A stretch of DNA of 64,000 bases from an uncultured Spartobacteria bacterium (lineage in GTDB: Bacteria; Verrucomicrobiota; Verrucomicrobiia; Chthoniobacterales; Terrimicrobiaceae): positions 1 through 64,000 of the forward strand of contig CALCJD010000018.1 of NCBI GenBank assembly GCA_937960895.1, in the 5' to 3' direction. Both the position numbers and the translations under genes were made by a program. The notes under the pieces were generated by a model that was given only the letters and a program-made list of their open reading frames with translations, did no database searches and was not told the DNA's origin. Below, piece by piece: positions 25,789 to 33,859 of this stretch. The stretch's first letter is position 1. Each line of letters begins with the position of its first letter.

Positions 25789-27417
25789 TCAGGCGATGAA
25801 CCGCTGGGCAATCGGCATGCGGCGTCCGATGCCGAAGGCCCGACCGGTCACCTTCAGTCCGGGCGCGGCCTGCGCGCGCTTGTATTCGTTCAGGTCCACC
25901 CGCCGCACCACCCAACGCACGGTCTCCTCGTCGAAGCCGCGCGTTATGATGTCCGCGCCGGAAAGGTTTTCCTCCACGTAAAGGGCGAGGATCTGATCGA
26001 GCAGATCGTAGGGCGGAAGGGTGTCCTGGTCCTTCTGTCCCGGACGCAATTCCGCGCTGGGTGCCTTGACCAGGGTGTTTTCCGGAATGATCTCCCGTTC
26101 CCGGTTGATGTGGCGCGAGAGCCGGTAAACCAGGGTCTTGGGCACGTCGGAAATGACCGCCAGTCCGCCGCACATGTCGCCGTACAGAGTGCAATAGCCG
26201 ACGGCCAGTTCGCTCTTGTTTCCCGTGGTGAGCAGCAGGCTGCCGAACTTGTTGGAGAGCGACATGAGGGTGAGGCCCCGCAGGCGCGCCTGCATGTTTT
26301 CCTCGGTGGTGTCCTCGGGAAGTCCGGAAAACACGGGCCGCATCTGCGCCTTGAAGGTTTCAAAGGCCTCCTGAATGGGAATCTTCAAACAGCGGATGCC
26401 GAGATTGGCGGCGAGACGCTCGGCATCCGCGACACTGTGGTCGGAGGAATACCGGGTCGGCATGGCCACGCCGGTGACATTTTCGGGTCCGACCGCCGCG
26501 GCGGCCAGGCAGGCGACAAGGGCCGAATCGATGCCGCCGCTCAGGCCGAGCACGCAGCTCCGGAATCCGCATTTCGCCATGTAATCGCGCAATCCCAGCA
26601 CCAGGGCGTCATGCAGGTCGTCCATGTCGTCGCGGACCCCCGCCGCAACCGCGGCGGATTGTTCATCCACCACCGCGGTCTGTTCGACAAAACCGGCCCC
26701 CTGCCAGACCAGGCCGCCGTCGGCCGCCACGGCCAGCGAATTGCCGTCGAAGATGAGCTGATCGTTTCCTCCGACCGAATTGCAGTAAAAGAAGGGCAGC
26801 CCGTATTGAACGGCAAGGGCCCGGATCATGCCGAGCCGTTGGGCGGGCTTGCCAATCTGGAAGGGCGAAGCGCTGAGATTGAGAATGGCGGTGGCTCCCG
26901 CGGAGGCGAGGGCGCGCACGGGATCCGCCGTGTAAAGCGGACGAGGCAGCGATTCCCGGGTCCAGATGTCCTCGCAGATGGTGACGCCAAAATTCCTTCC
27001 CTTGATCGTGACCGGCGCCACCGTGGCGGCGGGTTCGAAATAACGCGCCTCGTCGAAAACGTCGTAGGTCGGCAGCAGGGATTTGTGCACGACCCGTCGC
27101 TCCCGGCCGGCCTCGAGGACGGCGGCCGCGTTGTGGAAATGCCGACCGCTTTCCGAGCGGTTCACGTCGATGAATCCCACGACGAGTGCGGCGCTTCCGA
27201 TTTCCGCCTGCAGACGGTCGAGCGCGGCGAGGTTTTCCGGCACGAAGCGGGATTTGAAAAGCAGATCCTGGGGCGGATATCCGCTCACGGCCAGTTCGGG
27301 GGTCAGGACAATGTCCGCCCCGGCGGCGCTGAGTTCGCGATAGGCCGCCGCAATGCGGGCGCAGTTGCCGGCAAAATCCCCGACGGTGGTGTTGATTTGA
27401 GCAAAGCCGATTTTCAT
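25789..27417 (-). CDS. nadE: Glutamine-dependent NAD+ synthetase
   Basis: NadE amidates nicotinic acid adenine dinucleotide to NAD+. The 542-residue protein joins an N-terminal nitrilase-type glutaminase to a C-terminal synthetase. The glutaminase triad is Glu41 (LTPELAVSGY), Lys112 (HKSLLPTYDVFDE) and Cys148 (VTICEDIW). The synthetase P-loop SGGIDS is at 293-298, followed by MPTRYSSDHSV and the TTGNKSELAVGYCTLYGD segment. It begins one base after the stop of the CPBP protease gene. It is the amidotransferase form, so ammonia is taken from glutamine. nadC, an earlier enzyme of the pathway, is also in the window at 47967. Confidence 0.95.
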   Translation of the reverse strand: MKIGFAQINTTVGDFAGNCARIAAAYRELSAAGADIVLTPELAVSGYPPQDLLFKSRFVPENLAALDRLQAEIGSAALVVGFIDVNRSESGRHFHNAAAVLEAGRERRVVHKSLLPTYDVFDEARYFEPAATVAPVTIKGRNFGVTICEDIWTRESLPRPLYTADPVRALASAGATAILNLSASPFQIGKPAQRLGMIRALAVQYGLPFFYCNSVGGNDQLIFDGNSLAVAADGGLVWQGAGFVEQTAVVDEQSAAVAAGVRDDMDDLHDALVLGLRDYMAKCGFRSCVLGLSGGIDSALVACLAAAAVGPENVTGVAMPTRYSSDHSVADAERLAANLGIRCLKIPIQEAFETFKAQMRPVFSGLPEDTTEENMQARLRGLTLMSLSNKFGSLLLTTGNKSELAVGYCTLYGDMCGGLAVISDVPKTLVYRLSRHINREREIIPENTLVKAPSAELRPGQKDQDTLPPYDLLDQILALYVEENLSGADIITRGFDEETVRWVVRRVDLNEYKRAQAAPGLKVTGRAFGIGRRMPIAQRFIA

Positions 27418-27418
27418 T

Positions 27419-28159
27419 TTACCAGAATCCCCATTGGCGGGTGGCCATGATGTATAGACCGAGCCCGAGATTTGTCACGGCATGGGCGAGGACACAGGCC
27501 CAGAGGCTCTTTGTCTTCACCGCAACGCCATTGTACAACAGCCCGGTGAGAAACGCGCCAATGTAGTCCTCGGGCGCGTGCACGAGCATGAAGAGGGCCG
27601 CCACCCCAAAAAACGAGAACGGTCGATACGTGCCGAAATTCACCGAGGTGAACCGCTCGTTGATGAGGTAGCGCAGGAGAAAGCCGCGCCAGAAGATTTC
27701 CTCCAGCAGGGGAACGACAATGACCAGCCGGGCAAAGCGGGCTGCGACGGTCAGATTGTAAAGCAGCGGCGAATCCTGAAAAATCTCCGGATCGAACCCC
27801 TTGGTGCGCGGTGCGACGTGGAAAAGTTCCTGCGGACTCACCCAGATCCCCAGCGCCAGGATTCCGGCGCCCACGCCCCACAGCCAGGGCCGCAGCGGCC
27901 CGAAGGTGTAGTCCTTCCAGAAATACAGAAGGATGCCCGCGCAAACCACCGTCTGGACCGGGAAGAGCCAGTATTTCGGAACGGCAAGCATCCAGATGCC
28001 TGATGTCTCGAACATTGACGCGATCAAACCATCCAGGGCCAGAAAGCCCAGGAACGCAAAAAACGGCAGTGTGTAGGCCAGAAGCTGGCGGCGTGAGGAA
28101 TCCACGCGCGGAAAGTAGGAGAAAACCCGCTCCAGGCGAAACACTTTTGCTTTTCCCAA
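27419..28159 (-). CDS. CPBP family intramembrane glutamic endopeptidase
   Basis: The 246-residue multi-pass protein has about seven membrane segments and the CAAX/CPBP (Abi) motifs: EEIFWRG at 153-159 with the paired Glu and Arg, FMLVHAPED with His194, and LAHAVTN with His226. The enlarged form of the first motif and the overall length also resemble the CAAX-related proteases found with exosortase/PEP-CTERM systems, but no exosortase or PEP-CTERM target is seen here. The annotated TTG start at 28159 is not certain; GTG at 28144 is an alternative. Its stop precedes nadE by one base, so they form one unit. The substrate is unknown. Confidence 0.8.
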   Translation of the reverse strand: MGKAKVFRLERVFSYFPRVDSSRRQLLAYTLPFFAFLGFLALDGLIASMFETSGIWMLAVPKYWLFPVQTVVCAGILLYFWKDYTFGPLRPWLWGVGAGILALGIWVSPQELFHVAPRTKGFDPEIFQDSPLLYNLTVAARFARLVIVVPLLEEIFWRGFLLRYLINERFTSVNFGTYRPFSFFGVAALFMLVHAPEDYIGAFLTGLLYNGVAVKTKSLWACVLAHAVTNLGLGLYIMATRQWGFW

Positions 28160-28185
28160 GGGGAGGGGGTTGGTAGGGTCCGCCC

Positions 28186-28635
28186 GTGTCGAACAACCCT
28201 GTGTACCTGCTTTTCGTGACTCCGCGCAGCCTTGCGCCGCTGTTTCTGCGTCTGGCCGTCGCCACGATCTTTTTTTATCACGGTGCCCAGAAGGCGTTCG
28301 GCTGGTTTGGTGGGGAGGGGTGGCAGGGTACCATCGAGGCCTGGGGCGCGGAAACCGGCCCCGGTTTGCCGGCGGCCGTCACCGCCTCGCTGATCCTGGC
28401 GGAACTGCTCATCCCCCTGAGTCTCGTGATCGGCTTCCTCACCCGTCCGGCCGCCCTGGGGGTGGTCATCATCATGGTGGGCGAGCTCTACTACCTCTCC
28501 GGCAGCCCGGCGTTCCAAGACCTGCAGCTTCCGCTTCTCCTGCTCGCCAACGGCCTGGCTCTGTTTTTTATCGGGGCGGGACGCCTCTCCGCCGACCGCG
28601 CCATCAGCGCCAATCTGCTTCCCTACGTCGGCTGA
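28186..28635 (+). CDS. DoxX family membrane protein
   Basis: The 149-residue protein has four membrane segments with the DoxX family signature at the start (LFLRLAVATIFFYHGAQKAFGWFGG), the later LAELLIPLSLVIGFLTRPAALG and the GALFFIGAG-like last helix. DoxX proteins are small inner-membrane proteins often linked to redox or quinone systems. The start is GTG at 28186, with a TAGGGT six bases upstream that looks like a -10 box. It is divergent from the CPBP gene by 26 bases. The exact role is not known. Confidence 0.82.
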   Translation: MSNNPVYLLFVTPRSLAPLFLRLAVATIFFYHGAQKAFGWFGGEGWQGTIEAWGAETGPGLPAAVTASLILAELLIPLSLVIGFLTRPAALGVVIIMVGELYYLSGSPAFQDLQLPLLLLANGLALFFIGAGRLSADRAISANLLPYVG

Positions 28636-28646
28636 AGAATTTCCCG

Positions 28647-28675
28647 TTGACGACGCGTCCCTTCCTCAATAATTT
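28647..28675 (+). promoter_or_regulatory. Promoter of the tRNA-Gly gene, TTGACG-N17-TAATTT
   Basis: A near-consensus sigma-70 pair with 17-base spacing lies 13 bases before the tRNA acceptor stem. Confidence 0.6.
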
Positions 28676-28688
28676 CCCCACCACCAAC

Positions 28689-28759
28689 GCGGGTATAGCT
28701 TAATGGTAAAGTTCCTGCCTTCCAAGCAGGCCATGCGGGTTCGATTCCCGCTACCCGCT
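28689..28759 (+). tRNA. tRNA-Gly (anticodon TCC)
   Basis: The 71-base gene folds into a cloverleaf. The acceptor stem is GCGGGTA with TACCCGC, followed by discriminator T. The anticodon stem CCTGC/GCAGG encloses the loop CTTCCAA with anticodon TCC at 28721-28723, which reads GGA and GGG codons. The T arm CGGGT-TTCGATTC-type loop and CCCGC region are normal. CCA is not encoded. It has its own promoter and a hairpin terminator downstream. Confidence 0.95.
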
Positions 28760-28801
28760 CTTTTTTCGTACCGGCCTTTTCGCCCGGGAAATCGCATGAA
28801 C

Positions 28802-28823
28802 AAAGGCCCCGCGGTCTTTTTTT
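28802..28823 (+). terminator. Rho-independent terminator after tRNA-Gly
   Basis: AAAGGCC and GGTCTTT form a 7-base stem (one G-T pair) around a CCGC loop, followed by a T run. Confidence 0.65.
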
Positions 28824-29092
28824 GTTCGCCAGCGTAAACCGGAACCTGTTTGCCCTTGTCGGTCACGAATGGGCCAAACCATCCAGCACTCTCATCCGGA
28901 AATCTGGAGCCGGCTGAAACCTTTCATTTCCATCCACGACGACAACGTGCGAAAGCGGCAAACGAGCCGAAAAGCGAGGTTTGCGGAAGTCCGGACACGT
29001 GACCACCGAGCTCGGCAACAATATGATTGGTGATGCCCCGGCCGCCCCTGAGTTTTGGAATGTGGGAGGGGCGGCGCAGCAATGTTTGAAGC
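28824..29092. other. Intergenic region without a supported gene
   Basis: The gap between the tRNA terminator and the next gene holds no ORF with convincing start, ribosome site or family signal. On the minus strand two overlapping frames have protein-like fragments (VVVVDGNERFQPAPDFR and ELGGHVSGLPQTS), so this may be the remains of a decayed gene, but I cannot name it. Confidence 0.3.
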
Positions 29093-29782
29093 TCATCGGC
29101 TCATCCCCGCATAAACAATCCGGCCCGCGCCCTGGAGGGGTTCGGAGGTGTGGATGATTTTGCCCTGTTGGATGACTTTGAGAACCACGGAGGCCTGAGG
29201 GTTTTCGGTGGTGACCTCGATCTCCGAAACGTGCTGGCACCAGAATCCGCCGACCGGTTCGTGGTAGGTCTGTTCAACGTCCACGCCGCTGGCGTTGTAT
29301 TTCACTTTGATGACGGCACCCTCGGTTCCGAAGCCTTCCAGGGCGAAGCTGAGTTCCTTGTCGGGCGGGCCCTTCCAATTGAGTTCGGTGACTTTGGTGG
29401 AGATGATTTTGTAGGCGCCGTCGACGACGGCATAAACAAAACGCTCGGAGGTGAGGCCGCCTTCCTGGCGGAAGGAAACGGTGACGGTGCCCCGGGGCGG
29501 ATGGGAGGGTTCGTAGCGTTTTCCGTCCTTGATGAAAAAGGGGATGAAATCCGGGGGCAGGGGACCCAGGGAGACGGCGAAGACGTTGGGATTGGCGAAG
29601 AGGGCTTTCAGCGATTGGGCCATGGCGTCGGTGTCGGCCAGGGCGACGAGGGCGGTCTCGTCGCGGTCGACGATCGCCTTTTTCAACGCCGCCGTGAAGG
29701 CCCCGGCCTCGGGCGTTTCCGCGGCTGCGGAGGCGACGAACACGAGGAGCGACGCGGCGAGCAGGTGTCTGCGGACGTTCAA
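29093..29782 (-). CDS. Exported protein, hypothetical
   Basis: The 229-residue product has a signal peptide after a TTG start (NVRRHLLAASLLVFVASAAA, cleavage near residue 22-24). The mature part begins with a helical segment (FTAALKKAIVDRDETALVALADTD) typical of exported NTF2-like or DUF-type domains that follow reaction or kinetics modules, then beta strands including GTVTVSFRQEGG and VVDGAYKIISTKV. A hydrophilic C-terminal half follows, rich in alternating Val and charged residues. The TTG start overlaps the glycosyltransferase stop in TTGA, so translation is coupled. I do not recognise a named family. Confidence 0.7.
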   Translation of the reverse strand: MNVRRHLLAASLLVFVASAAAETPEAGAFTAALKKAIVDRDETALVALADTDAMAQSLKALFANPNVFAVSLGPLPPDFIPFFIKDGKRYEPSHPPRGTVTVSFRQEGGLTSERFVYAVVDGAYKIISTKVTELNWKGPPDKELSFALEGFGTEGAVIKVKYNASGVDVEQTYHEPVGGFWCQHVSEIEVTTENPQASVVLKVIQQGKIIHTSEPLQGAGRIVYAGMSR

Positions 29783-31023
29783 CGCGCGGAGCGGGCGATT
29801 TCCTCCGCCCAGTCGCAAAGGGACGGAATCGGGTCGGACGACGTCATGCGTTTCTGAAACTCCCGGCATCGTTCCGCGACGCTCGGTGATTCGAGGAGCT
29901 TTTGCAAGCGGCGGGAAACTTCGGGGGAAGCGATCTGGCGATAACGCAGGGTGTCGCCCAGACCGAGTCGGACGATGCGGTTGGCATTGTCGGGCTGGTC
30001 GTGTGCGCGCGGAATGATGAGCTGGGGAAGGCCGGCCGCGATGCATTTTGCCGTGGTGCCGATTCCGCCGTGATGGACCACCGCGCGGCAGCGGGGAAAA
30101 AGGTCCTCGAAGCGGACATGCGGGCAATGGAAGACTTGGCCGGGCAGGGGAACGGTGGGTGGTTTCAGGCTGACCAGCACGGCGCGAAGGCCGAGTTCCC
30201 GGGAAACGCGCAGGGCGCAGGCCTGGAAGTCCTCGACAAAAAGGTTCGCCGAGCCATGGGTCCAGACCACAGGCGGTTCCCCGGAGGCGAGAAAGTGTTC
30301 GAGGTCGGCGGGCAGGGAGTCCGACGGCGGGTCGACCGGGAAGCCAAACTGCCGCAGGTTTGCGGGCCATTCGGGTTGGGGGGCGGCAAACCAATCGGGG
30401 AAAAGCGCGGCGACGCCGTGCGCGCCGTTGATGGCGTCCCCGTAGAACCGGCCGAATGGGGGGAGGCCGAGTTCCTTTCGGAACGCATTCAACGGACGCC
30501 CGATTTTGTTCCAAAACATCCAGTCGACCAGGGCAAAAAAGGCCTTTTTGAGCCAACGGGGGGCGCGGCTGAGCCAGGCGAGTTCCGGCACAAAAACCGG
30601 ACAGTCGAAGGTGCTGCGGAGGCAGATGGGTTGCAGGTGCAGGGTGAGCCGCGGGATGCGGGCGGCCTCCGCGAGCGAGGCGGCGGCGAGGGCGAAGCTG
30701 GAGGTCACCACCAGATCGAAGCGGGTGCCGATCTGTTTGAAAGCCTCCCGGTAGGAGGGCAGGCTGGCAAGCATGCCCTGCATGACCGTGCGGGGTCCGC
30801 GCTGCGCGTCCCAGAGGTCCGGGTTTTGAATGAACCTGCGGAAATTTTCCTCGGTGCCGACCGGGTGCCAGGGGAATCCGCGGCGTTCCGCGAGGGGGCC
30901 ATAGTGGGGGGAAAGGAGAAAGACGACTTCATGTCCGCGGGCCACGAGTCCGTCCGCAAACCGGAAAAGAGGGTTGACGTCCCCTTCGCTGCCGAAGGGA
31001 ACGAGGAGGATGCGAAACGTCAT
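29779..31023 (-). CDS. Family 1 glycosyltransferase (UGT/rhamnosyltransferase-like)
   Basis: The 414-residue protein has a GT-B fold. The N terminus starts with ILLVPFGSEGDVNPLFRFADGL, and the C-terminal sugar-nucleotide site is HHGGIGTTAKCIAAGLPQLIIP followed by DQPDNANRI, the family 1 pattern found in macrolide, sterol and rhamnosyl (RhlB-like) transferases. VVWTHGSANLF is the donor-site hinge. I start it at ATG 31023, since the upstream frame lies antisense to the DUF2237 gene. It should glycosylate a lipid or small molecule. The partner exported protein is joined to its end by TTGA. Confidence 0.88.
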   Translation of the reverse strand: MTFRILLVPFGSEGDVNPLFRFADGLVARGHEVVFLLSPHYGPLAERRGFPWHPVGTEENFRRFIQNPDLWDAQRGPRTVMQGMLASLPSYREAFKQIGTRFDLVVTSSFALAAASLAEAARIPRLTLHLQPICLRSTFDCPVFVPELAWLSRAPRWLKKAFFALVDWMFWNKIGRPLNAFRKELGLPPFGRFYGDAINGAHGVAALFPDWFAAPQPEWPANLRQFGFPVDPPSDSLPADLEHFLASGEPPVVWTHGSANLFVEDFQACALRVSRELGLRAVLVSLKPPTVPLPGQVFHCPHVRFEDLFPRCRAVVHHGGIGTTAKCIAAGLPQLIIPRAHDQPDNANRIVRLGLGDTLRYRQIASPEVSRRLQKLLESPSVAERCREFQKRMTSSDPIPSLCDWAEEIARSAR

Positions 31024-31097
31024 GAAGCGGCGAAGAAAATCATCAGGCCTCCACATTTTCAACTGTCCGAATGCGGGCGGGTCGTTAATTTCTCCGC

Positions 31098-31460
31098 ATG
31101 GCATCGAACGTTTTGGGCGGCCCCTTGCAGTGCTGTTGCACCGATCCCATGACCGGGTTTTACCGGGACGGTTATTGTCATACCGGCCCCGGCGATTACG
31201 GACTGCACACGGTGTGTGCGGTCATGACCGAGGAATTTCTGGAGTTTTCGCGCGAGCGGGGAAACGACCTGACCACGCCGCGTCCGGAAATGGGCTTTCC
31301 CGGACTCCAACCCGGGGACCGTTGGTGTCTTTGTGTCGGGCGCTGGGTTGAGGCGCTGGAGGCGGGGGTGGCGCCGGCCGTCTGTCTGGAGGCCACGCAT
31401 GCTTCCGCGCTGGAATTTGTTTCGCTGGAGGATCTGACGGCGCATGCCGCCGACGTGTGA
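31098..31460 (+). CDS. DUF2237 family protein
   Basis: The 120-residue protein matches the small DUF2237 family by eye: NVLGGPLQCCCTDPMTGFYRDGYC at the start (with a CCC cluster at 12-14 and Cys27), then GDYGLHTVCAVMTEEFL, and RWCLCVGRWVEALEAG with VCLEATHASAL near the end. The many conserved Cys suggest metal or redox chemistry, but the function of the family is unknown. It has the same strand as the DJ-1 gene, which starts two bases after its stop. Confidence 0.88.
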   Translation: MASNVLGGPLQCCCTDPMTGFYRDGYCHTGPGDYGLHTVCAVMTEEFLEFSRERGNDLTTPRPEMGFPGLQPGDRWCLCVGRWVEALEAGVAPAVCLEATHASALEFVSLEDLTAHAADV

Positions 31461-31461
31461 G

Positions 31462-32001
31462 ATGAAACGTGTGCTTTGTCTTTTGGCCCCGGGGTTTGAG
31501 GAAATCGAGACGGTGTCTCCCATAGACCTCCTGCGGCGCGCGGGTGCCGAGGTGGTGGTGGCGTCGCTGCATGGCGAGGAATGGGTGACCGGCCGCAGCA
31601 ACCTGACCCTCAGGGCGGAGGCCCCGCTGGCGGCCGTCGAATCGGCGGACTTTGATTTGCTGCTGATTCCGGGCGGCCCGGGGGTGCGCGGTCTGCGGGA
31701 CGACGGACGCGCGGCGCCACTGGCCCGGAGGTTTGCGGAGGCCGGCAAGCCGGTGGCGGCGATTTGCGCCGCCCCGACCGTGCTGGCGGATGCCGGCCTG
31801 CTGGAGGGCAAAAAGTTCACCGCCCATTTTTCCGTGCACGGCGAGTTGCCGGGAGCCCTGGCGGAGGAACGGGTTGTGCGGGACGGTTTGGTGATCACCT
31901 CGCGTGGCGCCGGAACCGCCGTCGACTTCGGTCTCATGCTGGTCGAAGTATTGTTCGGAAGGGAAAAGGCCGACGAGATCGGCCGGTCCGTCATGGCATG
32001 A
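31462..32001 (+). CDS. DJ-1/PfpI family protein
   Basis: The 179-residue protein belongs to the DJ-1/ThiJ/PfpI group. The nucleophile elbow is AAICAAPTVLA with Cys102, and GFEEIETVSPIDLLRRAG at 11-28 carries the conserved Glu. LIPGGPGVRGL is also typical, and FSVHGELP with a His near residue 128 and TSRGAGTAVDFGL fit YajL/DJ-1-like members. These act as stress-protective deglycase or chaperone-like proteins; the exact chemistry is disputed. It lies between DUF2237 and a methyltransferase in one operon, its stop joined to the next ATG in ATGA. Confidence 0.9.
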   Translation: MKRVLCLLAPGFEEIETVSPIDLLRRAGAEVVVASLHGEEWVTGRSNLTLRAEAPLAAVESADFDLLLIPGGPGVRGLRDDGRAAPLARRFAEAGKPVAAICAAPTVLADAGLLEGKKFTAHFSVHGELPGALAEERVVRDGLVITSRGAGTAVDFGLMLVEVLFGREKADEIGRSVMA

Positions 32002-32726
32002 GCGGGGAACCTGTCACGCATCCGACCGGCGAGGACGCGGAGCGGGTGCGGCAGTTCTTTGATCATTGGCAGCTCTACCAAAAGGTCGCCGGCCTCAACT
32101 ACCTGCATCACCGCGAAGCGTATGCGGCGCTGGCCCGGGCGCTGGATGAACGGAAAAGCCCCTTTCGTTTTCTTGATCTCGGCGCCGGGGACGCGGCCTG
32201 GACCTCCCGGGTGCTCGAAGGGCGGCCGGTCACGCGCTACGAGGCCGTGGATCTTTCCCCGGTGGCGCTTGATCTGGCGCGGAAAAATTTCGTCCGGTGC
32301 GCTTGTGAGTCGGTGTTCACCGTGGGCGATTTTTGTGAGGTGTTGCGAACCGGCACGGCGAAGGAGGATGTGATTTACGTCGGCCTGTCCTTTCACCACC
32401 TGCCGCTGCCCGACAAGGAGAGGATGTTTCCGATCATCCGGGAACGCCTTGCGGAAGGCGGGTGCTTCATCTGTTATGAACCCGTCAACGGACCGGGGGA
32501 AAGCCGTTCCGAGGTGCTGAGCCGCTGGTGGCGGATGGTGCTGGCCGAGTGGACGGAATTGACCCCCGCGGAACTGGAGGCCGTGCAAGATCACGTTTTT
32601 GGCAATGATTATCCCGAGTCCTGCGAAACCTACGCACGCCTGGCGCGGCAGGCGGGGTTTGCGGAAATGCGGATCCTGTATCGCGATCCGCCGGCGCTTT
32701 ACGCCGTGATGGAGTGCCGGGTCTGA
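31998..32726 (+). CDS. Class I SAM-dependent methyltransferase
   Basis: The 242-residue protein has the SAM motif I FLDLGAGDAAWTS, followed by an acidic VDLS (motif II) and a DVIYVGLSFHHLP (motif III region), so it is a Rossmann-fold methyltransferase. A GGCFICYEPVNGPGESRSEV segment follows the core. The substrate cannot be deduced. The ATG overlaps the DJ-1 stop in ATGA, so it belongs to the same operon. It is convergent with another methyltransferase gene on the minus strand. Confidence 0.85.
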   Translation: MSGEPVTHPTGEDAERVRQFFDHWQLYQKVAGLNYLHHREAYAALARALDERKSPFRFLDLGAGDAAWTSRVLEGRPVTRYEAVDLSPVALDLARKNFVRCACESVFTVGDFCEVLRTGTAKEDVIYVGLSFHHLPLPDKERMFPIIRERLAEGGCFICYEPVNGPGESRSEVLSRWWRMVLAEWTELTPAELEAVQDHVFGNDYPESCETYARLARQAGFAEMRILYRDPPALYAVMECRV

Positions 32727-32761
32727 CCCCGGCACCCCATGGTCAAAAGGCGGTCCAACCG

Positions 32762-33553
32762 TTATTCCGCCCCGTGACGGTGGAAGCGGGCCTCGTCGGC
32801 GCGCACGCCGGTCACATAACGCCACGCCAGACGGAAGCGGGCGTTGGGATCTTGGGCCCATTCGCGCAGGGCCCGGGCATGCGCCGCCTCTCCGGCCGCC
32901 TCGAGCGGATGGGCCAGGTATTCGGCCAGCGGCTGCACGTCCCCGTGTTCCTCCGTCCAACTGTCGCAGGCGAGGGGCGTGAACCCGGCGCGGGTGAGCC
33001 AGCGGGGAAGCTGGGCGCCGGCGTGAAGGTGGCCGCCCTTGCGTTCCAGCAGGTTTTGGAAGGCGTTCACGGCGAGGGCGGCCTTGCGGGGCAGGTCATC
33101 CGTGTCCACCGCCGCCCAATCCGGGCAGCAGAGTCCGATGAATCCGCCCGGGCGCGTCACGCGATGAAACTCGGCCAGGGCGCGATCGGGCGCCGGCAGA
33201 TGCTCGAGAAGCGCATGGGAAAAGACCACGTCAAAGGAATGATCGGCGAAGGGCATCTCGCAGACCGAGGCCGCCACGAAATCGAGGTTCATGATTTCGC
33301 GGCCTTCGGCGAGGCGGCGGCCCTTTTCCAGCTGGGAGGCCGACGGATCCACGGCCATCACGCGGCCGGGGAAAACCATCTCGGCGATGCCGGAGGTGAT
33401 GGTGGCGGGACCGCAACCGGCGTCGAGGACGTCGAAGCCGGGCTGGAGCAGGGGTGCAAGGAAGAAGCCATGGCTGTCCAGATCACGCGCCGACAGGAAA
33501 GCGGTCGCGCTGGGTGGACAACCCGGAGTGGAATTTTCAGTGGTTGGATTCAT
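32762..33553 (-). CDS. Class I SAM-dependent methyltransferase (UbiE-like)
   Basis: The 263-residue protein has SAM motif I VLDAGCGPATITSG near residue 42, the acidic AVDPSASQLE, and a downstream EMPFADHSFDVVFSHALLEHL segment, as in the UbiE/COQ5 and other small-molecule methyltransferases. GGFIGLCCPDW is in motif III. The N-terminal extension SATAFLSARDLDSHGFFLAPLL fits the family of methyltransferases that act on quinones, sterols or mycolates, but the substrate is not known. A hairpin lies 55 bases upstream. Confidence 0.85.
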   Translation of the reverse strand: MNPTTENSTPGCPPSATAFLSARDLDSHGFFLAPLLQPGFDVLDAGCGPATITSGIAEMVFPGRVMAVDPSASQLEKGRRLAEGREIMNLDFVAASVCEMPFADHSFDVVFSHALLEHLPAPDRALAEFHRVTRPGGFIGLCCPDWAAVDTDDLPRKAALAVNAFQNLLERKGGHLHAGAQLPRWLTRAGFTPLACDSWTEEHGDVQPLAEYLAHPLEAAGEAAHARALREWAQDPNARFRLAWRYVTGVRADEARFHRHGAE

Positions 33554-33607
33554 GGGTTTGGTTTGGCAAACCCGCGATCCCGATGGCGTCCCCTGGAAAT
33601 GAAAAAT

Positions 33608-33640
33608 CCCACGGGCCGCTGACGGGGCCGTGGGTTTTTT
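33608..33640. terminator. Hairpin with flanking T/A runs
   Basis: CCCACGG and CCGTGGG form a 7-base stem around a 13-base loop. T6 follows on the plus strand and, read on the minus strand, an ATTTTT follows, so it could stop transcription in both directions. On the minus strand it lies between a possible short ORF and the methyltransferase start, so an attenuator is possible. Confidence 0.45.
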
Positions 33641-33658
33641 GTGGGGTGACTCGTCACA

Positions 33659-33742
33659 TCACGTCGCCAAAATACCCGCGGCCCCGAGACCTACGACGGC
33701 CTTGGAGACGGCGGAGACTTTGATGGAGACGAAATGGAACAT
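33659..33742 (-). CDS. Possible 27-residue peptide upstream of the hairpin
   Basis: This short minus-strand frame (start MFHFVSIKVSAVSKAVV, end LGAAGILAT) encodes a hydrophobic peptide and is followed directly by the hairpin at 33608-33640. No good ribosome site is seen. It may be a small membrane peptide or an accident; confidence is low. Confidence 0.2.
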   Translation of the reverse strand: MFHFVSIKVSAVSKAVVGLGAAGILAT

Positions 33743-33859
33743 GTCGCTGAATTCAAGCAATAGGGCAGGCGGACGGGATAATCAAGTGGGAATCGAAAAT
33801 CTTCCGGATTTTTTCTTTCCCCCTGCAGTTCATGCGTCTTTTACTCGCACGCATTTTTT

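Noticed and set aside
28863..29240. A 125-codon minus-strand frame
   Set aside because: Its first half is an out-of-frame copy of the exported protein gene and its second half has no start, ribosome site or family support.
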